DNA of 64,000 bases, taken from contig JAMQCR010000002.1 in assembly GCA_023702235.1 (NCBI GenBank), forward strand, positions 310,001-374,000. Reading direction: 5' to 3'. The position numbers and the translations under genes are program-made. This DNA is from Neobacillus pocheonensis (GTDB lineage: Bacteria; Bacillota; Bacilli; Bacillales; Cytobacillaceae). The stretch's first letter is position 1. Every line of letters begins with the position of its first letter. Below, piece after piece: positions 26,058 through 35,024 of the stretch. The notes under the pieces are model-generated. The model had not been told where the DNA came from. It did no database searches and saw nothing but the letters and a program-made list of their open reading frames with translations.

Positions 26058-26462
26058 TCATCTTCCAAATAATGTGTTAGCGTATGTTTTCCGCGTTTTG
26101 CTACCGGGACCCCTTTCAGAGGTTAAATCCCTTTCAAATTGTGCAATCCCAGCAAAAATGGTAAACAGCATTTTTCCATGGGCTGTTGTTGTATCGAGCC
26201 AGGATTCCTTTAAACTCTTTAAATGTGCTCCCTTTTTGGAAATAAGTTCTGTGATTTCAATAATGTCTTTTGTAGAACGGGACAAGCGAGTCAAATCGGT
26301 CACGACCACTGTATCCTCTGATCTCAAAAATTCTAGCATATGATTTAGCTCGGGACGGTCACGCTTTGTTCCTGTCACTTTTTCGAAAAAATCCTCTAGT
26401 TGTTTCTTTTGTCGATCTAAATTTTGATCTATGGTAGAAACACGCATGTATCCAAATTTCAT
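26058..26462 (-). pseudogene. serine resolvase/invertase, C-terminus cut off by a transposon end
   Basis: The N-terminal catalytic domain of a serine recombinase is intact: MKFGYMRVSTIDQ with the nucleophile S9, then TGTKRDRPEL, DLTRLSRS, KSLKESWLDT and GIAQFERDL. After TSER the frame runs into the Tn3-type repeat and ends in unrelated residues. The E helix end and the HTH domain (normally 50-60 residues more) are therefore missing. It should not bind its site. Short repeats upstream may be its res site. It is a Tn3-family TnpR-like or invertase-type protein. Confidence 0.85.
26076..26113 (-). repeat. 38-bp Tn3-type inverted repeat (right end A, inward to the left)
   Basis: On the minus strand it begins GGGGTCCCGGTAGC, contains AAAACGCGGAAAA and ends ATACGCTAAC. 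It differs from the copy at 28806-28843 at only two positions. Its outer end cuts into the resolvase gene after ERDLTSER, so the element end was inserted or recombined there. Confidence 0.78.
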
Positions 26463-26640
26463 ATGTATCCTCTCCTCTTTAACAAATATTGTATCAAAAA
26501 CGCCTATTTACAAGTATTGTTACAAATAATATTGTTACGTATTTTTGTTACGTTAGTTATGCAAGATTGCTAGCTGGAAAAATTGACGAGGACTTACGTA
26601 ACAGAAACGTTCGTTATTGTTACAGTGATTAAAAAAAGAC
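26463..26640. promoter_or_regulatory. possible res/recombination site upstream of the resolvase
   Basis: The sequence upstream of the resolvase holds repeated TTGTTAC/GTAACA units: near 26517-26524, 26533-26540, 26547-26553, 26597-26603 and 26619-26625, some inverted. Small recombinases of this family act at such clustered dimer sites next to their gene. The boundaries are uncertain. Confidence 0.4.
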
Positions 26641-26864
26641 TACTTTACCAAAGTAGCGATAAACATTGGACATTAACTTAATAATTATTACGGGCGATGA
26701 CAGCTCTGCTAGTACTAGCCCTAACATTTACTTTGCCCCTGGTTACACCAACGCTGGTACTGGGCTTTACAGTTAAATCAATTACTATTACACCAGACTA
26801 AAATAAGGCTGACCCAGAAGAATTCAATAGGTCAGCCTTTATTGGTTATCATTTTTATTTAGGT
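26641..26864. other. intergenic region with terminator at 26805-26839
   Basis: A small hairpin CTACTTT/AAAGTAG lies at 26640-26656. A strong bidirectional terminator with AAGGCTGAC/GTCAGCCTT arms (26805-26839) follows the Gly-rich gene. The stretch 26690-26780 has a protein-like plus-strand frame of about 30 codons (SASTSPNIYFAPGYTNAGTG) without a start, possibly a relic. Confidence 0.45.
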
Positions 26865-27629
26865 TTACGCATTCTCTTTACCGCCAAATTGGAAGCCGAG
26901 ATGACCGGTGTATTTACCAAGATTACCGCCAAAATGAGCGCCTATTCCTTGTCCGCCGCCTAGCTGGCCGCCTGCTTGAACACCAAGCCCTTGTTGGCCT
27001 CCTGAACTGGCCGCCCGCATGAATGCCAAGACCTTGGCCGCCGCCTAAGTTGCCGCCTGCCTGAACACCAAGACCGTGCTGGCCTCCTGAAATGACCGCC
27101 TGCCTGAATGCCAAGACCTTGGCCGCCGCCTAAGTTGCCGCCTGCCTGAACACCAAGACCGTGCTGGCCTTCCGAAATGACCGCCTGCCTGAATGCCGAG
27201 CACTTGACCGCCGCCTAAGTTGCCGCCTGCCTGAACACCAAGACCGTGCTGGCCTCCTAAATGACCGCCTGCCTGAATGCCGAGCACTTGACCGCCGCCT
27301 AGCTGGCCGCCTGCTTGGACGCCAAGACCATGCTGGCCCCCTAAATAACCGCCTGCATGGACACCTATCCCTTGACCGCCGCCTAGCTGGCTTCCCGAAT
27401 AAACCCCAAGACCATGTTCTCCTCCTAAATGACCGCCAACATTGTAGCCAGTCCCCTGTCCGCTTCCCAAATGGCCATCGGCATACATACCTGCTATTTG
27501 ACCTCCTATATGCCAATATCCTGGAGGATAAGTTCCATAATAAGAGGCGGGATAAGGATAAGAATATTGATAATAAGACTGAGGATAAGGCTGGGACCTA
27601 TAGGGATAATTAAATGGATATATTACCAT
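26865..27629 (-). pseudogene. Gly-rich tandem-repeat surface protein, frames broken by indels
   Basis: A start at 27629 with a GGAGG site 8 bases upstream gives MVIYPFNYPYRSQPYPQSYY, a Tyr/Pro-rich head of about 45 residues. Tandem units of 12-13 residues follow, of the form GGxLGGGQGLGVQA or GG-HLGGQHGLGVQA. Single extra bases occur in successive units near 27178, 27088 and 27005, moving the reading through all three frames. The final segment (GIGAHFGGNLGKYTGHLGFQ, then FGGKENA) is back in the original frame and stops at 26865. Such Gly-rich proteins resemble spore-surface or coat proteins. Function unknown. Confidence 0.6.
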
Positions 27630-27749
27630 TTTCCTAAACCTCCAATCAGATTCATGCTTTAGTTTATGCGCCATAAATAAGGAATGATACTTAACTAAAC
27701 GAAGACAGAAAAATGGGCAGTGGCATTTGATTTTGCCAAAAATATAAAA

Positions 27750-27784
27750 GGAGTCCCAAAACTATGTGCTCGGGACTCCCATTC
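27750..27784 (-). terminator. terminator after the permease
   Basis: The stem GGAGTCCC/GGGACTCC with a 14-base loop is followed on the minus strand by TTTTATATTTTTGG. It lies just after the restored stop of the permease gene. Confidence 0.75.
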
Positions 27785-27794
27785 CTAAAAATGA

Positions 27795-28805
27795 TCAATC
27801 ATGTTTTTTTGCATAGTCAAAATCAAATTCGCATTCTTCCAGTTTTACTACCTTTGTCTTATTAATGAACTTAAATCCCATAAGCAAAGGAATAGCGAAA
27901 TGCCAAGGTAGGCGGCAATTACGCTGCCCCAATCAACCTTGGATGCAAGAAACGCCTGGTAGTCTTGACCCAATGTGACGAGTAAACCAACAGCAATCGC
28001 AAAGATTGGTCCAAATAGGTACCATTTTGCCCGATACGGCAGCTGATCAAGCGAATAACCTTGAGCCGCATATGCTTTACGGAACCGATAGTGACATACG
28101 GAGATTCCAAGCCAGAAAATAAAACCTGTAATGCCGACTGCGTTCATTAACCATACATACACACCCCCATCACCAAAGAAGGAGGATAAAAAGGCGAACA
28201 TGCCGATAACCGTGGTTAAAATAATCGCGGCAACAGGCACACCACGCTTATTAAGTTTTCCAAATATCCTTGGTGCCTGTCCTTCTTTTGCCATGGCGTA
28301 TAACATCCGGGTTGAAGCATAAAGGCTGGAATTACCTGCCGACAAAACGGCTGTTAAAATGACAGCGTTCATAAGTGCTGCTGCAAAAGCAAGTCCCGCT
28401 TTTTTAAATACAAGCGTGAATGGGCTAACCATAATATCATTACTTAGCAAATTTGGGTTGTTGTAAGGGATAATGAGCCCTACAACAAAGATCGCTAAAA
28501 CATAAAAGATAAGGATTCTCCAGAAAATACTTTTAACTGCCTTCGGTATCGTTTTAGCAGGGTTTTCACTTTCCCCGGCAGCAACCCCCACAATTTCTGT
28601 ACCTTGAAAAGAAAATCCTACAGCGAGGAAAATAGCAAAAGTACCGAGCATACCGCCGCTAAAAGGCGCCTTTCCCACAGTAAAGTTTTTAAATCCGATT
28701 GCTTGCCCGCCCATAATCCCAACAATCATTAGTAGCCCTATGACTATAAAAATCACAATGGCAGTCACTTTAACAAAGGAAAACCAATATTCCCCTTCAA
28801 TTTTT
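27795..28805 (-). pseudogene. amino-acid permease (APC family, lysine/histidine type), truncated and frameshifted
   Basis: This is the C-terminal two thirds of an APC-family amino-acid/H+ symporter, with GEYWFSFVKVTAIVIFIVIG, the FQGTEIVGVAAGE motif of TM6 and SAGNSSLYASTRMLYAMA. The first four or so helices are missing: coding sequence stops at the Tn3-type repeat at 28806, and the frame continues artificially into it. Near 27910 one T is lost; the other frame gives FAIPLLMGFKFINKTKVVKL and ends at 27795. The gene is thus doubly broken and probably inactive. Confidence 0.8.
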
Positions 28806-28843
28806 ATTAGCGTATATTTTCCGCGTTTTGCTACCGGGACCCC
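28806..28843 (-). repeat. 38-bp Tn3-type inverted repeat (right end B, inward to the left)
   Basis: On the minus strand it begins GGGGTCCCGGTAGC and ends TATACGCTAAT. Its inner side abuts the truncated permease directly, and its outer side abuts the right copy of the 123-bp direct repeat. Confidence 0.78.
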
Positions 28844-28967
28844 TTTTTCAATGTATACGTTAATTAAGATACTAAAACCTTCCAGCAAAGTGAGGAAACC
28901 ATCCGTTCAAGCTGAGAAGGGTTGTAATATGGATAGTAGAAACATGGCAGAACTTCAGCCACTATAA
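28844..28967 (+). repeat. 123-bp direct repeat, right copy
   Basis: This is the same-orientation counterpart of 21061-21183, starting with TTTTTCAATGTATACG and ending CCACTATAA. It begins exactly at the outer edge of the Tn3-type repeat B. Confidence 0.85.
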
Positions 28968-29352
28968 GAAGTTAATCATTTCAACACGTTTTGTTATTTC
29001 ATCTCTTTAAACGGAATTTTAGAGAATGAACGGTATCTTCTAACTATTGAAATAGTATACGAATTCCCAATAAAAACTGGATAGCGTTTAAACTATCCAG
29101 GTTTTTATTTATATGAGGTTTTTTATAATTCTCTTATAGCCCGATTTCCACATTATTTACCGAATGATGTTAAGTATATACCCACAAAGACATATCTACA
29201 TCTGTCCCAAGTATCTGCCCCAAATACGATGACGGCCACACATGCCATCCAACCCATTATTTATTATAATAGAAAACGCTTACATTTTCAAATTTTACTA
29301 GATTGCTTGTCCAATAAAGTTTCATAACGTGTATATATGACTTTTATTCACT
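28968..29352. other. non-coding region with terminator at 29077-29107
   Basis: I see no gene in 385 bases. A hairpin CTGGATAG/CTATCCAG followed by GTTTTT at 29077-29107 is a plus-strand terminator without an intact upstream gene, so it is probably left over from lost sequence. Confidence 0.45.
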
Positions 29353-29547
29353 TCATGCAAAATGAATAACCTTGTAATTTTTATGTGCTACAACTGTTCT
29401 ATTTCCTTCAAACTCTAATCCGGTCTTATTTTCGGTTATATTCACAATAACTGAATTTTCATTGACCTTCTCAACGATCCCTTTGATTCCATTCTTAAAA
29501 AGGATATGATCCCCTAATTCTGCGATCTTTTTTGCCATGAATATCAT
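29353..29547 (-). CDS. DUF2187 (YkvS-like) small protein
   Basis: This small protein of about 64 residues matches DUF2187: AELGDHILFKNGIKGIVEKV, SVIVNITENKTG and RTVVAHKNYKVI, forming a KOW/SH3-like beta barrel. The start at 29547 (MIFMAKK) is chosen because GGAGGG lies 6 bases upstream; an earlier in-frame ATG overlaps the ribosome-binding site. The family is widespread in Bacillaceae with no established function. It stands as a single gene. Confidence 0.8.
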   Translation of the reverse strand: MIFMAKKIAELGDHILFKNGIKGIVEKVNENSVIVNITENKTGLEFEGNRTVVAHKNYKVIHFA

Positions 29548-29771
29548 TTTATTCCCTCCATCTAAAAAATACATTAAGTCTTTTACTTTATCTTTCTTAC
29601 ATTCAAAACCATAAATTGTTTGATTTTTTTAAAGCCCTTCACAATTGAAAGGTTTTTCAATTGTATGTAAATGAACTTTATCACATCAGGTTTTGTTCGG
29701 GAATTAACTCAATAGCCTATTTTAATCATTCGTACTGGCGTGCTAGATCCTTATCGATAAATACTGATTAC

Positions 29772-29981
29772 CTATGAACTTTTTTCTTTCTTTGCTTCAT
29801 ACATTTCTGTTTGTTGATTTTTCTTAAAAAAAATTATTATGGTCATCACTCTTTTCCTCCATTTCAGTTGTTTTGCATAATTAGGGCCGTACAAATATTG
29901 ATTAAAAAGATAATAGCCTACCCCCTCAACCACGAGCAATAGGACGATAAACAGAGCCAGAACCATAATCCAAATCCACAT
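29772..29981 (-). CDS. small membrane protein, unknown
   Basis: This 69-residue frame starts MWIWIMVLALFIVLLLVVEG, one long N-terminal membrane helix, followed by a basic segment (KQLKWRKRVMTIIIFFKK) and a charged tail. An AAGGGGTT site precedes the ATG. I do not recognise a family. Confidence 0.45.
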   Translation of the reverse strand: MWIWIMVLALFIVLLLVVEGVGYYLFNQYLYGPNYAKQLKWRKRVMTIIIFFKKNQQTEMYEAKKEKSS

Positions 29982-30291
29982 TTAATAAACCCCTTTTATG
30001 GAAGACCTTATCAAAAAACCAAAAACGAAGAACCCATTAGTGATTTTTTATTACCATTCTTTCAATCTAGTTTTTATAAATATATTACCAAAATTATGGA
30101 TATCAAGGTAGTATTTATTTTGGATGACGAAATTTTAGGAGCTTGAAATTTCGTATTTTCCTAATTTAGCCTGTATATTCAGTTTTCGTTTCAAAAACAG
30201 TAAACCGAAAATGGAATCAATGGTTTATTCACAAGAAAAAAAAATAGCCTGGAATCATCTCCAAGCTAACCATGCCTTTTTTACAGCATTA
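29982..30291. other. intergenic, no gene seen
   Basis: This 310-base AT-rich stretch separates the small membrane gene from the fragment behind levR. I see no hairpin with a T tract and no supported gene. Confidence 0.35.
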
Positions 30292-30294
30292 ACC

Positions 30295-30560
30295 TTAATC
30301 TTGTTTCAATCGTTCTTTCTCTTGTTCGCAAAACTCTTCGACTTTAGACTTACACCAATAGGGGATACCAGCAAGCTCAAAATCTGCTTTCGGTATTTTT
30401 CCTCGACTGTAATACACATTTAATTTACGTTTATCATAATTCAATCCATGTTCCGATAAGAAATCAGCAAACTGCTTTTGATTAAAATAATCAGCTGGTG
30501 TGTCTCGAAGAATAGAATGGGAATGAAGTCCTCTGTTTTCGAAACCACATGTTTTTCCTC
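30295..30560 (-). pseudogene. C-terminal fragment of a HTH-like plasmid protein
   Basis: Downstream of the levR stop, a frame encodes about 85 residues with a DNA-binding look (DYFNQKQFADFLSEHGLNYD, then KRKLNVYYSRGKIPKADFEL and GIPYWCKSKVEEF). This resembles excisionase-like or MerR-like HTH modules. The apparent N-terminus lies inside levR in another frame, so the real start is missing. It is probably a truncated gene left when the lev segment was joined here. Confidence 0.4.
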
Positions 30561-30562
30561 TC

Positions 30563-33360
30563 CTACGCTGGTAATACTCCTTCTTCAGCAAAAATAGTTG
30601 CGATAAATAGCTTTTCATCTCTAATTACTTCAAACCCAAGTTTTTTTTCAATAGGTTTTAACGTCTTCTCCGTTTTTTCATAGATCTTTTCTAGTTTATC
30701 GTCGATCTCTTCATCCTCTGGAAAAGCGATTGGATTATTTTTAATTATTCTTTCAAAGGTAAAAGCGGTATGCATAATGATCCTAATGATAAATGTGTTA
30801 CTAAATGTAATGCCTAATTCATCTTGCATATTTTGTACCCATTCCAGTAATAATACAGTAATTTGATAAGGATTCAAAAACACAAGATGCTTTCTTAAGC
30901 TATCCTCACAAAGTTCTTGCACAATAATATTAGCTCTAATTTCTCCACCACCATATTGTATTTTTCCATTTGAAATCGCTTGATGAATGATTTTCTCTCC
31001 ATCTCCTTCAATGAGAATTTCTAAAGAAACATGTGGGGCATTAATCTTAGGATTTTTCGTTCCTACCGTTGCTATAATCTCATATTCTTTTTGAATTTCT
31101 TTAATGCTACTTGCTAACTTAATAGAAGAAACAGTAAGTATTTTTATAGGCTCCTCAGAAACTTTGCTTACGATTGCTCTTAAGATTTCCTCCAGCTTTT
31201 TGGCGGTTCCACTACCTGTCGTACAAATAGAAACCAATACCTTTTGTATGCTTGAAGAGTTTGTTTGCTTATCGAACAATTCCATAAAGTCCTTTTTGAC
31301 TGAATCATAAATAACAAATAAATTCAAATCTAAATAGTTCACCTTTCTAACAGTATCTAAAACCATAGAAGTGGTGACATTGCTGATGGTTTTTATTTTT
31401 ATACTTGTTTTTTCTTCTAACTGGTTTTCCAACATAGCAAGTGACCCCATGTCCACCAGCATTAATACACCTTCTCCTTCATCAACCTGCTTAATTCCTT
31501 CTATTAGGGTATCTACAATTTCCGATGGGGACACAGTAAGCGGCATATCAATGGCCACAATTGGAGTACTCCCCAAAAGTTCCGTTGCCACTTCAACCAT
31601 TGAACTTGCCGTACTGTTTCCGTGGGCAGCTACCACAATTCCCACCCTTTTATTCTCTTCTAATGACTTGATTGATTGAATGAGCATCGTTAAATAAATC
31701 ACTTCGATTTCTGGAACCATTACATTAAAAAACTCTTGAATCTTCTCTTTAAATATCAAAGCAACATGGTACTCTTTCGAATATGTATCACGGATTTCGT
31801 TTGTTTCCTGCGCATTTAATACATCAATCTGTTTCCCTCGTTTCAAAAATGCATCAATATGCATACTTAAAAATGGATGAACTTTCGATCAAATTTGCAG
31901 TTTAATTCTTTTTCGGCAACCAGTTTTAATTCTTTTGTAATTTGAATAACATCATCTCCAACAAATTTTAGTAAATTAGAATTTGGAAACGTCTTCCCAT
32001 TAAAAAAACTTTTAATATTGAGGTGAATATCTGTTAAAATATACTGGTTTATCTCTGTTTCCGAAAAACCCTCATTTTTTAACACCTCGATTTTTTCTTC
32101 TATTAATTTATATAAATTAAAAGAAAGTTCATCATCTATTTTTGTCATTTCATCTTCTACTATAGGGGAAATGATTGTTTTGATATTTACATATTCAGAA
32201 ATCTCTTTACTTCTTTTCAAATTTTTGCTGTTTGAAATCCAATCATGTTTTAATTCATCTGGTAGATCCCTAACAGTCAGTTCCACCACATTTTCACTCT
32301 CTAAATTATTTAAAAATCCGTGAGCACAGACTAATTGCACATTTGATCTCAACTGGCCGACATTTCCAAATTTTGAAGTGTGTATTAGTGCATTTAATAC
32401 ATCAATATGTACACTAAGATTTTTATTAATCCGTTTCGCCTCTTTACCTAATAAAAAAGTTGTTAATCGTATCTTCTCTTTAAGAGATCGTTCTTCTAGT
32501 GAAGGAATATGAATGGTCATCGGAATTCTTCGCAAAAATGTTTTTAATAAGGAAGAACCGGGGTTTTCGGTTGTTGCACAAATAATTAATACCCTTGACG
32601 CTCGTTTGTGGTCAGTTTCTCCCAAGCGATTATAAGTACCGTAATCAATAAAATAAAAAAGCATTTCTTGTCCTTCAGGAGGAAGCCGATGTATTTCATC
32701 CATAAAAAGAATACCTTCGTTCGCCTGTTCAACTAAACCAACTTTATCTCCGTTCGCCCCAGTAAAGGACCCTTGTTTATGACCAAATAATTGAGAAAGC
32801 AATAGCTGGGGATTGTTATAGTAATCAGCACAGTTAAATGTAATAAAGGGGGCGCCTGGTTTCAACTTTTCTGAAAATAATGCAAACTGATAGATACGTT
32901 TTGCAAAAAGAGATTTACCTGATCCTGTAGGCCCTAACAGCAGCATATGCAAACCATTTGGTGGATATAAGACAGCTGCCTTTGCCTGAGAAATTGCCTT
33001 TTTCAAGCTTCCCTTTGCACCAATCATTCGTTCAAAGGGATTAGTAGGTATTGTTTGATTTATTTGATGATTTAATGGATGTTTGAGATGTTCTACTTCC
33101 ATCTCCCTAATATCCCATTTTTTATGAAAGATACTCTCCACAACTTTCACTGGCACATAACGTACGGGAAAGGTCTTGATTTTAATTACCTTTTGAATCC
33201 GAACGAGATTGTTCAATTCAAAGCTAACATTTGATCTCTCCATCTCCAATTGATCGGCAATTTCTTGTGCGGAGTTCCCTTGTTGACTCAAAAGTTCCTC
33301 TAATGTAATTTCATAAAAATTATTCAGTAACTGGTTGTATATTTTATCAATTCTTCTCAT
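30563..33360 (-). pseudogene. levR: LevR, sigma-54-dependent activator of the lev operon, frameshifted
   Basis: Two adjacent frames (33360-31867, 497 aa; 31864-30563, 433 aa) make one LevR of about 930 residues, the B. subtilis length. Order: N-terminal HTH (about 25-60), AAA+ domain with Walker A GPTGSGKS (143-150), the sigma-54 contact loop GSFTGA (197-202) and Walker B DE (221-222), PRD1, a mannose-type EIIA domain with H81 of the second frame (AAHGNS), an EIIB-like domain (CTTGSGTAKK) and PRD2 with MHTAFTFERI. One T missing from the T run near 31868 separates the halves. PTS phosphorylation at the EIIA and PRD2 histidines sets activity in the family. Confidence 0.88.
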
Positions 33361-33409
33361 ACGATCACCCTTGTTATTGATTAGAGTTTTTATTATACAA
33401 ATTAATAAA

Positions 33410-34231
33410 TCAAGATAGAATAAATGTTTCTAGCGCCAATTTCATTCCATCTTGATCATTACTTTTTGTTACAAAATCTGAGGCATCTTTCACTTGTTGA
33501 GGTGCATTTCCCATTGCTACTCCTATGCTGGCATATTCGATCATGGCCATGTCATTAAAATTGTCGCCAATTGCCATCACCTCTCCAGGCTTTACAGCAA
33601 AATACGCCTCAAGTGCTTTTATGCCCAACACTTTCGATGCATCATTGGATGTAATTTCTAAATATGTGTCCTTCGATCGATAACAACAGACATTTAACAA
33701 AGAATCATTTAATTCAGATTTTAACTCTGAAATAAGTCGAGGCTCCCCCATACATAGAATTTTATGGACCGCTTCATCTTGAGCGATATGCTTTTTAACA
33801 TTGACTACCATGGGCTGTACTTGAATAATGTCACTTTCTTGTTTTGTCCATTTGTCTTCTTTATTTTCAACTAACCATTGATCATAACTAAACAAGTTAA
33901 AGCTCACATTAGGGAATTTTTCCTTTGTGATCTCATATATTTTATTTGCATCTATTTTGGAAATAGTTGCACTATAAAGAATCTTGTTGTTTCCGATAAC
34001 TTCTGGATTATTCAAAATTAATGCACCATTATAACATATTAAAGGAGATTGTATTTTAAGATCATTGTATATTGCTTTTATTCCACTTGGCATTCTTGCA
34101 GAGATTAATATAAATTCTATTTCTTTTTGTACTACTTTATTAACGGCTTCTTTTGTACAATTTGTAATTTGATGGTTGGAGTTTAATAATGTACCGTCAA
34201 TATCGCTAAAAATGACTTTAATATTTACCAT
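33410..34231 (-). CDS. Cof-type HAD-IIB sugar phosphatase
   Basis: This 273-residue hydrolase has the HAD motifs in order: motif I FSDIDGTLLNS, motif II LISAR, the motif III lysine region and motif IV GDNFNDMAMIEYA. The type IIB cap lies between motifs II and III. Cof-type enzymes dephosphorylate sugar phosphates or FMN. It lies between levR and the levanase, 50 bases before levR, so it may remove excess sugar phosphate when lev genes are active; that link is inference. Confidence 0.88.
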   Translation of the reverse strand: MVNIKVIFSDIDGTLLNSNHQITNCTKEAVNKVVQKEIEFILISARMPSGIKAIYNDLKIQSPLICYNGALILNNPEVIGNNKILYSATISKIDANKIYEITKEKFPNVSFNLFSYDQWLVENKEDKWTKQESDIIQVQPMVVNVKKHIAQDEAVHKILCMGEPRLISELKSELNDSLLNVCCYRSKDTYLEITSNDASKVLGIKALEAYFAVKPGEVMAIGDNFNDMAMIEYASIGVAMGNAPQQVKDASDFVTKSNDQDGMKLALETFILS

Positions 34232-34429
34232 ATACTATTTCTCCATTTCTACGATTATTTTGAACTTTAATCAGAGCGAAAATAGCAATTTTACCAAAAA
34301 TGCTGATTAGGATGAATAATCTAGAGGGGCCATTCCATTAAATTTAAACAGAAGAAGAGGGTTTCTATTCATTTTTATTTTATCATATAAAGTGTTTTGG
34401 CTGTGGGAAATTATTACATTTTGGAGGGT

Positions 34430-34740
34430 GTAGCTGCCAAGTCGTAGCTTACCACATGCCCCTTGACATATACCGCAAGTATCGTCTGTTAGAATATAAA
34501 CGAAGAAGAGATCGTACTCCCAATGAGATAGTAAACGAGCCCCTTTGGATCATTCATCCAATTCATCGCTGGGGAAAAGTGAAATTGTGGCAAATACGTC
34601 TCCTTATCCATTCTCAGCGTGAAAAAGACTGGAAAATAGACATAAATATTACGATCCACAATGTGGAATGTACTAAAATCACGTATGGAAATCTACCCGT
34701 CTTATCTAAAAGCCAGCAGGAAATCTTTTTACCTTAAAAA
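34430..34740 (-). pseudogene. relic of a GH32 gene (N-terminal part)
   Basis: The minus strand encodes YLPQFHFSPAMNWMNDPKGL and VYY, the unmistakable start of a GH32 fructanase catalytic domain with the WMNDP nucleophile motif. The frame then breaks, with further pieces in other frames (EYDLFF near 34500, KGHVVSYDLA near 34445) matching the expected continuation. No full gene remains. It is AT-rich, unlike the neighbouring GC-rich levanase gene, so it is a different gene. Confidence 0.6.
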
Positions 34741-35024
34741 CAATCTTTCATAGTTTATATAGTTAAAAATTTTTTCTACGAAAACAATCTACTAGTATGT
34801 AATTACGTTCTAAAAAATGCCATAGCATCAGCCCCCCGCGCTCTAATACAAGCGGAGAACGGGGAGCTCCTAAGGGATCGATCTCTAGGCGTGACCTCTA
34901 TTGAAGGAAAGCTTATCAATGTGACTTGGTTAGCAGTGTTCACGGAACCCAGACGGAGGGAATTGCCGAAACCTCGAGGTTGTCAACCACTGCTTGTCCC
35001 CCCGTGGAGAACAGCTGAATACCG

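Noticed and set aside
26900..27450. Regular short direct repeats that might suggest a CRISPR array
   Set aside because: The repeats have no unique spacers and translate into 12-13-residue Gly-rich units on the minus strand, so they are coding repeats of one protein gene.
27130..27662. Arg-rich and other long frames on both strands in the Gly-rich repeat gene
   Set aside because: They are alternative-frame readings of the repeat units and lack start sites.
34456..34737. A 93-codon plus-strand frame
   Set aside because: It is the antisense of the GH32 relic; the minus strand carries the recognisable NWMNDP motif.
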